A DNA stretch of 64,000 nt from Platerodrilus igneus (GCA_036346225.1 JARFIW010000942.1:2377001-2441000); one strand, 5' to 3'; counted from the stretch's first letter, positions 21,840-34,223 are shown. Numbers and translations are program-made. The notes: a model not told the origin generated them from the sequence alone.

Positions 21840-22430
21840 ATTAGGCAACCTGTCAAACACACAAGTGCCGTAAGCACTGTATATTCTCCAGGGACCGAGA
21901 ATTTTCTAGCAATTACTGGAAGATGAATCATTCTTTTTAATTCAGGGTATAAATAAGACCGATGATGAAGTACAGAAGTTAGTGTATATCAGAATGTCGA
22001 ATATAAATTATATCGTGTAAAGTTAAATAGTTGACCTTTTGGAAGTCCAAAAGTAAACAAATGTTATATTATGTGAGCGTGTCTAATGTACATGCAGCTT
22101 GTAGAATACATAAATAGACAAAAGTGTAATAAATAAATAGTTGTGTTGGTGTTGTTAATAAAACTATGGTTAAGAATTTAAGAAGATATTAGTGCTTGTA
22201 AATTCATTAGTGTGATAGTGTTTCATTGTTTATTGGACTGAAAACATCTCTAAATAAGGCATATACTGTTAATTAGACTTGTGAACAGTGAGTAATAAAG
22301 ACCTTTGTTATTACTTGTTTTAAATTAGTGAAACGCAGTAGTAGTAGCCCGCTACATTATGTTACTTCCAATTTATTCAACTTATAACTTTCACTAAATT
22401 TTATTTACGTAATAAAATTTCAACTATTAC
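21840..22430 (+). repeat. Possible LTR fragment
   Basis: Contains a plus-strand TATA-like box (GGGTATAAATAAGACC, about 21946) and, about 320 bp downstream, AATAAAGACC followed by TTGTTATTAC, the promoter/polyadenylation order of an LTR. A sequence of similar style occurs at about 42960-43460. No PBS or ends were found. Confidence 0.3.
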
Positions 22431-23080
22431 GGTCGGCGCGTTGATTATGGAATGAATGCCCTTTATCTGCTTCAGTTAGTTTTATAGAGAAATTCCTTCC
22501 CGAATGTTGCACGCGTCTTCATTGGTTGACAGCCCGCTATCGGTTGTTTGTCCATCAAAAAGGCGTTTCTATGTTTATTTGTGATGTGTTATATCTGTAA
22601 CCTGTTGGGTTTTATTAAATATTGTTTTTTATATACGTTCGAATTTACACGTACATCGGAACTTTGTAATGGGATTCGTTTAACAAATGGTATCTCATGT
22701 ACGTTTTAAACTGCACGTAATCGGAATTTTGATATCCATACTTTAATTACATATGTTCGTTTTATTGAGTATGGCAATTTATATACGTTCCAATCCGCAC
22801 GTATTTCATCGATTCAATATCTATATTTTATTTACATGCGCTTATTGACTTCTTTACGCAATTGAAACAAATTGTATTTCACGTTTATTTTTCTTCAAAT
22901 ATGTTGAATTTTTAATTTGATTTTAAGCTTAAAATTCTCTTAAATGTTCTAAAAATGATTGGATTGCTCCTGCAATTATTTATTTTAATTGATGTGGTGA
23001 AGTTATTAATAAATAAGCTTTCTCTGATTATTGTGACTTATTGTTGATTTTATACAGGGTGATTTGTATTCATTTTTGCA
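22431..23080 (-). repeat. TA-bounded element family, copy A1, probable 5' part
   Basis: T-rich sequence resembling the 5' ends of A2 and A3 (read on the minus strand). It contains TATACAGGGTG near 23050, the counterpart of TATACAGGGTGTTTG at 28790 and TATACACAGTGTTT at 26690. Confidence 0.4.
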
Positions 23081-24640
23081 TAATGAATGAATTATGCACA
23101 TTCTATGAGGCTTTCGGCGAATTGAATATCCGTTTGTATATGTTCGTAGTAAATCATTTATTTGTTTTGAAAATTTCTTAGATTTGAAGACGGTTTGGTG
23201 CACAGCTGCGAATTTTAAGTGGAAATAGTGAACGTTATCGGAGAAGTTTTCAGAATTACCGACGGTTGAAAGCTGTTTGTAAGCGTGTGGTTTGTAGAAT
23301 CGTATTGACGGTTTGAAAATTTACCAAGAAGGTCTATTTGTTTGTAGTGGTGTGTTTCAAGAATTACAACTAGACAGGGGCAGGATGTTTGTATAACCAC
23401 TGAGTGACAATGAGAGAGAGAGGTGCCCTTTTATTTTTCACCCAAGCTTCGAATAATATTAGTAAACTAATTACGTGACCAGTGATTTTAATAACTTAAT
23501 TCAAGTTAATTAAAACATGCACAAGTTGGTGTATTGTTGTATAAGCAGTTCGATTATTTTATACAGTACATTTGAGTATACGAAACTTACTTCTGAACTG
23601 TAAGTAGAGATTGCTTGCTATTTTGGTTGTTGGTGCAAGATGAGCACTTTTATGAAGTAGTGGGTGAATCGATGTGGTGATGTACTGAGGCTAGTTGGAT
23701 CCGTAGATGGAATCTAAGGTTTGGAAATACCGTAATTTAGTGGACGTGAGAATTGAATAGCAGATTGCCGTCAAGGAGGGTATGATTCAACTTGGAGGTT
23801 GTTTCCTGAAAGTGCAGTCATAGTCGAAGGCAACGTCATCGATGGTTTAGTTGCAAATTCATGTGAGGTGGTGCTTACCAGGTAACAATTTTTGTGAAAC
23901 TTTATTCTGTTGTGTGTTTGGTGCGTTATGACATTTTGATGCCGTATTGACATAATATTAGAAATTTAAGAACAAAAGAATTTACTTTTGAACTTTTAAA
24001 AAGTACTTTTGATCATATTTTTATATAAGGATTTACATTTATAAAATAAATTTTCAGTATCTGTTTATATACAAAGTAAAAGGATTTGTTTGTGATTTTC
24101 AGTGCAAAAATTTAGCACATGTGTCCAAAAAGGGTTTTTACTATGAACGCATATTAGACCTGGCGTTAAAGTAAGGGTATGGTTAAGCCCAGTTACTTTA
24201 CTGAGTTTATTAATGAGTAATGTTGTAGCGCAAATATTGGATTGAAAATGAATTATTGTAAAACGAGGATGAATGTAATTTAATGTATATGTGAAATAAT
24301 TATTCGATAAAGATTTTTTTGTTGTATAGAATTTTCTGTTGGAACAAATTGTGGTGAATGGTTGGTAGTCGAGTTTTTTTTGTGTAGAAAATAGAATAGT
24401 AATTTTAGGTATAAGTTGCAGCGCAGCCGTGGCGAACTTTACTGAAGAAGATAAGTTTTGGCGGCCAGGAAGGTAGGTCACCTTCGGCCCAATAGGTGTA
24501 AATAAGGAGTAAATAATATCAACCCAACAGTGAGGTTTGAATTAGTGATTCAGCATATGTCCAGGAAGACTTCAGAGTAAATATGACGCCCAAAGTGTGG
24601 GGCACGAAGTTACCAACTCGTTTTCAGTCGAACCTCACAG

Positions 24641-24641
<1 letters not shown>
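23081..24641 (+). repeat. TA-bounded element family, copy B2
   Basis: Plus-orientation copy. Start-like block CCCTTTTATTTTTCACCC (23425), splice-donor-like CCAGGTAAC (GT at 23882), block 2 ATACAAAGTAAAAGG (24070) with ACTATGAACGCATATTAGAC, block 3 GCGCAGCCGTGGCG (24420), and a 3' end CACAGT meeting the TA run. Reverse-read, that end is TTACTGTGAGG, matching the TTGCCGTGG ends of other copies. It is tail-to-tail with A2, sharing one TA tract. No protein-coding frame is supported. Confidence 0.75.

Positions 24642-24701
<60 letters not shown>
24642..24701. repeat. (TA)n microsatellite shared by B2 and A2
   Basis: About 30 uninterrupted TA units lie exactly between the 3' ends of two inverted element copies. 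Confidence 0.95.
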
Positions 24702-24702
<1 letters not shown>

Positions 24703-26741
24703 CCGTGGTACCGGGATTAAGCTCTTAAATCGGGTCCCAGCGTTGGGCCGTCATAAAATTTCTAAAAATAAAAAAAATAAACAAAAATTTCTTACACTAC
24801 CTTTTGGAACGCCTCCTTATTTTTGCACACGCTGGCTAGCTCAGCAATCTGCTTCTTCGTAAATACCTACCATCCTAAGTACATTCCTTTCTCACAAACA
24901 CAGACAAATAAAATTACCATTCAAATAATGTAGCAAGACATACAACTTTTTTATTTACACATCTTAACAAGTGTCCCTTAATAATAAAATATTTACACAT
25001 TGGTACATACAGTTAGATCAAACTGTTACCATCTCTATCTTTAAATCCTTTAAAAGTAATTTCAACAATTTTATTTCAGACGAGTAGATGGGTTCGTCCT
25101 GCAACCCTAAATTGATTTTATACTGGTCTATTTTGAGCTCAGTATAACCCAGTTACGTTAAATGGTTTTAAACCTCGCATTTTTATTTAAAATAAAGCTA
25201 AAGACCCGTGTACTCCTTACAACAACATTTTTATATCATCGATAAATATTTTTAAATAATCAATTATAATTGTCCTGTACATATGCCCCTTTAAATGCGT
25301 TTTTATGGTAATCAGATACACTCCCAATAAGTCAAAACACTCCAAAATATCAACACAAATGTTCAAGTAAAAGCAATTAATTTTCCCTACCTGGAGTCAG
25401 CTTTGTCTGTCGTTACCTCTGAAGATGTGTACCAAAAAACCCGCTTTGTCGTGTCCATATACTTCGTGATTATGCCTGGCTCCCACTAATATTCACCAGC
25501 TATCCAAATCCCTGCCACCACCTTTGATATTTCTTAACCAGCCATACCATTACACTTCCCGCACACTAGTTAAGCTTTTCAATTTGCTCACCCAAGTGCC
25601 ATCCTCTCATTTGATTGTATCGTGTATTAACCACTTCTGTGATACGGTAGTTCACACTTGTGCAAATCACTTTTAATTCTGGTCCATTACTAACCGCTTT
25701 ACACACTTTCAAATAGGATGTGATACACTACTTCAGCGTATAAACAATAATTCAGCACGTAATAAGTTCTAAGAGCAAGCGCGAGCAAGCAAGCAAGAGA
25801 AAAGAGCTTTAATAATTCTCTCCGTGTATTTATATCCTTTTCCAAACTCCCCATGGAACCTATTTCCATTGAAAAGCTTATTTTCTAAACCGATTCTTAA
25901 AATTTTTATCGTAACAAACTCTAACGTCTGAAAATTCCCCGTTCATCGTGCAGTTATATAGAAATTCGTTTGATACCCTTAACGAACGCGAGTTTCTCAA
26001 AAACTGCTAGCCTTCGACCAATGATACTTCTTTCTCCCGTTATAACGTTCCACCTCCTAGCTATCTTTCTCCGTTCCACACATATTTATTGCCTTTTTAG
26101 AACCCCTCTTAAGCTACAGAAAATCGATATTGTTGTTGGCCTTCAACTGTCGGGTGTATTCTAGACGTGTATCGTATCCAACCTTTTATTATACGTGTTC
26201 TTTGTCCGTTTTACATTATAGGTCTTTTATTTCACTCAGTCTTCAAAGACCTTGTTATTTTAGTAGCTTATACATTGACTGTTACAAACAATTCTTTAGA
26301 AATTTTGTCTTAACGTTCATTTACGTTCCTGAACTTGGCATTTAACTAGCAGGTGTTTCTTTGAAGCAACTTGTTTAAAATAACAATTCCGAGTTTATTC
26401 CATTCTTAGCATTTGTAAAACTAACGTTTTCGTTTCTTTGAATGGAACTGTGCGTTTAAATTATTGATTTTTTATACTTGAAAACTCCGTTTCTGATCCC
26501 ATGCGCTTGATTCAAACTATTATAATTAATTATGCGTATCCTTGAGTTTTTATGAACCCTAAAGCTTCTTCCCGGTATGCAATTTTAACCTTTCAATTTA
26601 AAAATAGAAAAATATCTTAATAACCGTCCGTTTTCACTATTTAAACTGATTAATTTGGCGCGTAAATAAATTGTTCCTATTTTCTATATACACAGTGTTT
26701 AAAATTTTATTATCTAGACCAATTTAACCTATAATTTCACG

Positions 26742-26745
<4 letters not shown>
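24702..26745 (-). repeat. TA-bounded element family, copy A2 (full length)
   Basis: About 2.04 kb between two TA tracts. Read on the minus strand: 5' end with ACACTGTGTATA, TATA box GGATATAAATACACGG (about 25830), start-like block AAGCTCTTTTCTCTTGC (25800), donor CCAGGTAGGG (exon end at 25391), block 2 GAGTACACGGGTCTTT (25210), then TGGGTTATACTGAGCTC and ATAGACCAG, block 3 GCTGAGCTAGCC (24838), and 3' end CCACGGCA before the TA run. No coding frame. Confidence 0.8.

Positions 26746-26785
<40 letters not shown>
26746..26785. repeat. (TA)n microsatellite between A2 and A3
   Basis: About 20 TA units lie between the 5' end of A2 and the 3' end of A3, both on the minus strand. Confidence 0.95.
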
Positions 26786-26787
<2 letters not shown>

Positions 26788-28843
26788 CCGTGTACCTCGG
26801 TAACAGCCTCGCCAGAGTAAAAAAAAACATTCGAGAATTTTATTTATTTTTCAAAACTCGAAAATAAATTTCACACAATAGTAAAATTTAATAAAGAAAT
26901 TAATCTCTTACCCAGATTCCTCTCTTCATCACCTTAATTCTTCTTCAGTTCCCAGGCTAGCTCAGTTGGGCCTCCTCTTGGATACCTAGATTTAGTATTA
27001 TACTCTGTATCGTTCACGCACACTCTCAATAAAACCACAAAATAATACAACCATCATACAATATTTATTTACCAATATTTACAAATAAAATTCAAGGTTA
27101 TCCACTTTTCAGAGATCAAGTTACACCTCAATAAATCCTATTTTTGTATTGTCCTGAATTTTAATTTAAAATATCAAACACATTGAATATACCCGGAGTA
27201 AATGGGCCCTGAATAATACCTTATTTTCTTTCTTTATTTATAATTTATTTTAAATTAGTATACTCTGGAGTATGGTGAGCTCATGATAAACCAGTTAATT
27301 ATGAATAATGTATGCTTTTGTACTTTGCATACTCTTACAACAAACAAAAAAACCCATGTACTCGTAACAATAAAAATTTTAAATTCCTGATGGAACGTTA
27401 ATAAGCTTTATATACACCTTTAGATTTCTATTTAAATACCATAATAAAGTTAGTTATACGTATTATTTTCAATACTCAAAATAATGCACAATACCTTCAA
27501 AATTCACTCTCACACGTTACACAATTTTCATAGTTTCATAGTTTATAACAACAATTTTAAAGCATTACCTGGAATTTCTTGAAGATTTCTACTCCGTTGA
27601 CGATGCGGTAAAGTAGTTTCACTCTTCTCTGCTGGCCGCTTCTAGCTATTTGTAGATGACCCCATCTAGGTTGTGTTGTTTGTTCTGCCTTCACGGTCCA
27701 TCCAAATCCAAATCCAAATTAATTACACTTTTTTCATAATTGCGTACTTTAGTTTAATTTAATTTAGTTTAATTTAATTTATTTATTTATTATTTATTTA
27801 TTTAATTTATTTAATTTACGTTACTTCACGTCACTTCACGAGCTTGTTTAAGATAAATGTTGCACTTCTATAAAATTTTAGACTCGTCACTTATTCGCGT
27901 ATCAAATTATGAGGCCAACACTGTACTATTTAATTTAGAAATATGTACACTTACAAACTCGTATTCTGAAGCGGTGAAAATATTAAGCGATCGAAGTTAA
28001 AGAGAGCCCTGCTAATTCTCTTCCAGTATTTATATGATTCGAATGCCACCTCTAGGCCGCTCTTCCCGTAAAAAATCTAATTTAAAATAACACTTCCTCA
28101 AATTTTGTTTCAACCGTTTTCGAAATCCCCAAAATTTAGCGCGTCGTTACGATATTTTCCGAAAAATTAACATTCAATATTCCCGTGTTTGTCTATTCTA
28201 GAACTAACTATATCGACCAATAGTATATCCATTGACGTCCTAAAAATCCCGCCTATATTAACGCTGTCCCTTTCTTATGCATATTATATGTTTCCTTCTA
28301 ACCTTGTTTGAGTGGTAAAAATCGATATTACTGTCCGCGTTCTTTTTACTTCATGTAGACTTGTATACGTGCCTTTGCGACTGTCGTTTAACCAATATTC
28401 TTTAAAACTTGCTTGTTATCTATACAAATTAGGGGAACCTGACATTTTGAAACCATGCAGGTGTTCAATTAACCGACGTTTTAACACAACATTTCTAATA
28501 GTTGGCTTTTCAAGGTATTTTATATTCAACGGCTGTTTTATGTGTTAGCAAAGCGTTTCACCTTGGTATTATCGATTTTTCATGCTTTTATGCGTATTAT
28601 ACGTAATTACCCGTTCAATTAAACTCCATTAAATTAATAAATAACTTGCATTGGTTCTAAAATTTATTTTCTTCATGAACTTAACTAAATTTTATTTATT
28701 AATTGTAAAATTATGTTAATACTTGTTACTTTAAAATGAACTAAATGAAATAAATTTTGCACGTAAATTCTGGTTGTTTCCTCTATACAGGGTGTTTGAA
28801 ATTGCTTTGTTTATAGTTAAATTTAACCTTTTAAAACCACTAC
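26786..28843 (-). repeat. TA-bounded element family, copy A3 (full length)
   Basis: About 2.06 kb between two TA tracts, nearly the same length as A2. Minus-strand order: 5' end TTGTAGTGGTTTTAAAAGG, CAAACACCCTGTATA, TATA box CATATAAATACTGG (about 28030), start-like block GGCTCTCTTTAACTTCG (28000), donor CCAGGTAATG (exon end 27569), block 2 GAGTACATGGGTTTTTT (27362) with TCATGAGCTCACC, block 3 AACTGAGCTAGCC (26960), and 3' end CACGGCA. The segment at 27760-27840 is a TTTAA/TTTA and ACTTCACG microsatellite. Confidence 0.8.
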
Positions 28844-28864
28844 AATATATATATATATATATAT
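28844..28864. repeat. (TA)n microsatellite shared by A3 and B3
   Basis: About ten TA units lie between the 5' ends of A3 (minus) and B3 (plus), a head-to-head pair. Confidence 0.9.
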
Positions 28865-31330
28865 TACTGTGGATTTATAGGTTATAATAGGTGTTAGAAA
28901 GGTCAAATAATTAGTTATTGCAGCGTATCTTATGTAAATAAGGGTCAATTAAAGTTAAAGGCGTTTTTCCGACAGATAGGATAAGAATTTATCAATTTTC
29001 ATTACACATTAGGGTTAATTGTACGTAGTTGTAAAATTCACCGTAAATATTAATTATAATTAGGTAGGAAACGTAATTTCGTGAAGCATAGTTTCATAGA
29101 TATGTAGGAAACATAGTTCCGAAAAGCGTAGTTAAAATTATAAAATGAAATATCGTGTGAATTTGTTAATACGAAAGCTTTTATGTTTGTAGCATAAAAA
29201 TCGATAATGGAAGAGTGTGAATTTATTTAGTAACGCATATTCAAAGCGTCATTTATTTATTTGTGTAAATTAGGGTAATATAAAGCGGGAACATGTATAA
29301 AATTTCTGAAGGATTTAGCATAGTAAACTGGTTCTTTGTATAGAGTTTAAACCTTGTCAACAAGTATTAGGATTTCTGGTAAAAGACCGTTGAGAAACAA
29401 ACACAGCTCTATGTTGGATAAAATGTTGCACGTTACGTATGAAAACAGATCGATAATATAAAGAGAAAGACAGTATTTTACATAAAATAGCAAAGAAGGG
29501 GATATAACATATGGTTAGCTATCGTTGACTTTGAAACGTCTGTTTGACGAAGAAATTTAGAGGCAAATAAGCGAGACAGAGGCGCGATGTGTTTTCTGAA
29601 GATATTGGTTGGAAAGGGAATCAGAAATCCAGTAGAGGGTTGCAAACAGAGTACGATTGTTAGATTAGGTGAATAAGAGCAAGATAGACGATAGTATCGA
29701 TCGGTTAGGTAGAACGGAGCTTATGAATAGCGGGGGTAGGAACAACGAGTTATAACATACGGGTTAGACGAAAATAAGAGAAAGGCACAACGAAGGTTGA
29801 AAATTAAGAAAAGGAAAAGACAAAACATGGAAGATTTTAAATGCAGGTTAGAGGAAAATGACAGATATGCGCGTGCGTTAGAGGCGTGTTTTTGAAGCTA
29901 GAGTGGATGGCAGTTATCGGGAGATTTCGCGGAAAGTGACAGCCGTTGAAAATTTTAATGAGGGTTTCTTTGTAAAACGATTGTTTGTAACTGAAAATTC
30001 CAAGATTTTTGCGACGGTTTAAAAACGGTTGAGAATTTTACCTAGAATACCTCAAGCGTAATGGTTAGTTTGTGGAATTGAGCGACCGTTTGTTGTTGTG
30101 CTGTACATGGGTTTCTGAAACCTGTGGACGGTTTAAAAACGTTACTAAAAAATTGTCTTAGAAAGGTGCTGAGAATAGATTCAAGGAGGCAGCTTTGGAG
30201 GCTATATAAACGCAGAGGAGGTGGTAAAGACTCTTTTGCTTTCGATCTTCAACCAAGCTGCATACAAGTGTAAATGCAAATAAGGGAGTTTAGATTTTAT
30301 TAAAATTAATATGCACACGTTGGTGAAAAGTTATATGGCTATTGTGAAGTATATAAAATCCTGTTAATAATCGAAGCTGAAAGCAAGGTAAGTAGAATTT
30401 GTATTACTTGTGATTGGAGGCGCTTGGTGTACTCTGGGTACAAGTCAAGTATATGGATGGAGCAGTAGCAGATGTACGGGAGCATGGAAGTACCGTGCAT
30501 TAGTAGCGGAGAAATCTGGGTAGAAGCGTGCAGTTCCGGACGGTGAGAAGCCACCTGGAGAAATTTTTGAACGTGCAGTCGAGTAGGATGACTACGTTGG
30601 AGATGGTTTCCACGTAGAGAGCTGGTGGTGCTACAATCCAGGTAATTCAATCTTTGTAAAACTTTTGCTTATTGTGATTTTGTGGGTGATTATGGCAATG
30701 TGGTGATTATGGGTGTATTTTATTGCACTGTAAGGACATTTTATTTGACGGTTTACCTTGAGAAAGGAGTATACGAAAAAGTATTTATGTACTATTTGGT
30801 GGTATAAAATGAAGGTGAAGGTTTTTTGTACAAAGTAAAAGGGTTTTTGGTAATTTCTGTGCAGTAGTTAGCACATAGGTAACGAAAACTTTTTACTATG
30901 AGCTCGTATTAGACCTGGGGGTTTAAAGTAAAGTTTGGGGATAAGCCCAGTTACTTTGGTTAATTATTGATATAATTAGAAAAATTTCCAAATTATTTTA
31001 TTTAAAAAGAATTCTTTTAAAATTGGTAATATGTGGTATATATTCAAGATGTATGAGGAATGTAAAACTGAAAATTTTTAGCCACTTGATGTTCAAATAA
31101 ATCGTGATATACTTTTGGAGGCCAACTTTTATATATTTAAATAGTAGGGTAGGATTTTCAGAAGACAAGTGAGCAGCCGTGGCGAATATCCTTGAGAAAC
31201 CTGGAGGTTTTGGCGTCCGAATTGGAAAGCACCTTCAGCGGGTATTACTATAGGGTGATATGAATTGCAAGTCTAGGTGGTAGGGCTTAATTTTCAGGTA
31301 GGTGCGGGTATTTGTGACAACACAAAATTC
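28865..31330 (+). repeat. TA-bounded element family, copy B3
   Basis: Begins TTACTGTGGATTTATAGG, alignable with the 5' end of A3. TATA box GCTATATAAACGC (about 30203), start-like block AGACTCTTTTGCTTTCG (30230), donor CCAGGTAATT (GT at 30642), block 2 GTACAAAGTAAAAGGG (30829) with ACTATGAGCTCGTATTAGAC, and block 3 GAGCAGCCGTGGCG (31168). It is the clearest copy for promoter plus splice donor. The 3' boundary is not sharp because no TA tract follows. Confidence 0.75.
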
Positions 31331-32939
31331 TAGGGGCGTTCCATCCAGGTAACCTACAGAGAATTATATATCTTGATTTTGTGTGACTGCCACTATTTCC
31401 TAACACTTTGTACATAGAAACGCATTATCAACATATTTTCTTACAAACTTTTACTTCGGGAAACTTATAAACCACTGATTTTAAATATATGAAAGTCATC
31501 TTCGCAAATACCCCCGTGACATTTTCATGTAGCGTAAGTCATAGCTTTATTTACTAACGTATATGGAGGTCAAGCTTGCTGTCTCTGAGTAATGTCCATC
31601 AAATTTCCAGTACGCACTAAGATAAATATCATAATTTATACCTTTCCACCTTTTTAATAAGAATGGAAGCACTTAATTAGTAATTATGTTATCCATGAAC
31701 TGACTTACTTATTCTTTCCTGCATTGAGAGACAAACGTTTGAAGATTACAAACGCGTTACAAACAAAATATCCTATACGCTTTTAGAAATAATTACTGCG
31801 TTGTAACGCAATAAAAACATATCAAGAGAAGAACAATTCAACAACGTACCTTGATGTTATTCGTTGATTAATACTAATTAAAAAAACCTATTCGGTAATA
31901 GCTCATTAACGAACGCCACTGGCCGTGAAGCTGTTCAGCTATAATGGGTCTTATACCTTGTTAACATTGGTATCACCCACGTGCATGTCTGAAAAATGGT
32001 AGCGATACAATCTACGAAATTTTGTATTATAAATTACAACGTTTGAATGTTTTGCCCATTATCTGGAGGAATCAGGGTTTCCGTGTGTAACAATTTGACA
32101 GCCTGTTTGTGCAAAAGATTGAATGATGACCAGGAGATAGGTAGAACGCAGTGTGAAATCAACGCTTTTGTTGGATTTCGATGACAAATAGTTTTATTGT
32201 TCGCTCTAAAATTGTTGATAATGTGTGAAGTTTGTTATCAGGCTTTGCACAGGCATATCCCGTGCAAAACTAATGAATGCACTGGCATTTAATACTTGTT
32301 CGAAGGACACTTTGGACAGGCATTGATTAATTACTACTTTATGAGGGTTATTGTACTACATTAAATGCAAATTCCAAAGCTTTGTTAAACGCTAATATTT
32401 CAGGAACAATGTTATTCTTTAGAATATTTTGTTAAATTTATGTGAAAATGTATGCATTGAGCGTTCGAAAGACCCAATGGATGAGATAGATTATGTCATA
32501 ATTTTTCACGATTGAAGCAAAGATATTATATGCTGAACAGCTGAACCTTGTTTAGTTGTATTGGTATCAGACATTCTCAGTATGGATGGTCACAAATTGA
32601 GTAGACCTAAGCTTTGCTTCACATAGTCTCAACCCCAGAACATTAAAGTTGAGATCGGTTCGAACTTCAAACCGAATCAGAGAATGCTCAAACTCTTATA
32701 CCATTATTTTTAGGATACACTAAAAGAGTTATATTGCCTCTAGGTGCGTTGAGATAGCTGCTCCTTACCACAAAGTTCTACCAATTTTATTATATCAATA
32801 ATTTGGACCGCAGTTTTGATGAAATATGAACAACTTTCATGATTTGGAGGCTTCGTTTGTTATGTTTATTTTTCTACGTTTTCCCTGTATTCTTCTAATT
32901 AAATATCTCGTTTTCGTCAATAATCGCTTTCACGCTTAT
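31331..32939. other. No gene recognised
   Basis: AT-rich. A segment around CTGTTCAGCT and TTGGTATCA near 31930-31975 recurs weakly in inverted fashion near 32540-32575. No ORF of note. Confidence 0.4.
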
Positions 32940-33649
32940 GAATATTAATAAAATCATCATCCTTAGGTCTTCAGTCCTTGACCTGGTTAGACGCGTACAA
33001 TCATTGTTTCCTATCCTGAACTAACCTACAGATTTCCCTGAAATTTGCACAGTCTGCATCTATAACTATCTGATCTAGGTCTACATCTACCTCTTTTTTC
33101 CTATCTCTGCTTGTAATGTATCCCATACTATTCCCCAAAAAACCCTTAGAACGTATTCTGCCTTCTATTTCTCTTATCTTTTTCCCCAGATATCCTTGTT
33201 CCCCTACTATTTCTATAACCTATTTGTTATTATCTTTGTTTGTCCATGCTATCGTCCTCATACATCTGAAGCACAGCATTTCAAAAGGCTGCTACCGTTT
33301 TTCGGTCGTTTCAGACTGTCCGTAATTCATAGGCATACTGTGATGTGCTCCACACATATGCTTTCAACAATTTTCTTCTAGTTCTATGTTTGTTGCCTTT
33401 CCTCATGGGCGCTGTTCTTTCTTGTTAGATGCCGTTCGGTCACCTTCTATTGTTTTACAATTATATACCCTATATCTCCGACCTTCAGTGGTTGTGAAGG
33501 GAGGTAAGCAGCCTGTGGCTGCCAAGTTCCCCCAAACACTTACCATTTACCGATTTAATACATTTTCCAATATATCTTTTCGCACAGTCAACATTAGTTG
33601 CAGATATTTCTCAACCAACAACTAGTTGTTTATACTAATCATCAGATTT
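32940..33649 (-). pseudogene. RTE-like LINE 3' fragment, outer copy
   Basis: The minus strand matches the 3' part of the LINE at 34-37 kb. 33240-33370 corresponds to 34300-34440 (same order around CTCCACACATATG). The segment 33470-33600 is that element's 3' untranslated region, with CTTACCTCCCTTCAC and CCACAGGCTGC. It holds only the last part of ORF2 and the tail, heavily mutated. Confidence 0.7.
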
Positions 33650-33989
33650 ATCTGCGCTTATTTCTTCGTCATTAGGTTTTCCGTTTCAAAACTGGTTGGA
33701 CACGTACCTGCACTTATTTATATTCTGAGCTAGCCTACACAGTTCTCTGAAATTCTCACACAGCATGTGTATACAGCTCGTTCCCCTTCTATTGTTTTCT
33801 AATTTTATGCTTTATTTCACCGAGATTCAGTGAAGTGGGTTAAGCAACCTGTGGCTACCAAGATCCCCCAACACTTAGACATTTGCCGAAATAATGGTTT
33901 TCCAGTAAATCCTTTCACACACTTAACGTTATTCGAAAATATTGCCAAACCAATTCTTGTAGTTGCTTATAATACTCATCATGTTTAAG
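33650..33989 (-). pseudogene. RTE-like LINE 3' fragment, middle copy
   Basis: It repeats only the very end of the element: 33680-33780 matches the last codons at 34014-34110 (tract GTAGGCTAGCTCAG), and 33830-33960 matches the 3' UTR of the outer copy. It is placed head-to-tail between the outer fragment and the long element. Confidence 0.65.
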
Positions 33990-34013
33990 CACAGTTATTT
34001 TTTCGTCAATAGT

Positions 34014-34223
34014 TTATCCATCTTGGGATTGGTTGGATGCGTACCTCCATTGATTTCTATTCTGGGCTAGCCTACACATCCCCCTGAAATTCCTGCAGCC
34101 TACATCTTTTACTATCTGTGTGCAGTAGTCTAACCTAGGTCTGCCTCTTCTTCTCTTTTTTCCTATCTCTGCTTTTAATATATTCCGCACTATTCCCTCA
34201 TGCCGTAGTATGTGGCCTATCAT
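34014..34223 (-). pseudogene. RTE-like LINE ORF2, C-terminal end
   Basis: The frame IGHILRHEGIV, then KKRRRGRPRLDYCTQIVKD, ends in WRYASNQSQDG. This is the recurrent C-terminal GRPR tail of this LINE type. Its duplicates in the fragments at 32.9-33.9 kb are degraded. The next piece upstream is in another frame. Confidence 0.8.

Noticed and set aside
23006..24481. Several minus-strand ORFs
   Set aside because: They lie antisense in the non-coding element B2, and the other copies do not keep these frames.
25970..26345. Plus-strand ORFs of 64 and 71 codons
   Set aside because: Inside element A2, antisense to its inferred transcription; not conserved in A3.
30339..30650. 103-codon minus-strand ORF
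   Set aside because: Overlaps the conserved exon-like part of B3 on the other strand; absent from B1 and B2.
15340..31330. Reading the A/B elements as LTRs of the gag remnant at 17-18 kb
   Set aside because: LTRs must flank in direct orientation; B1 is plus and A1 minus, and no PBS lies at their ends.
33116..33625. Plus-strand ORFs
   Set aside because: Antisense to the RTE-like LINE tail fragments.
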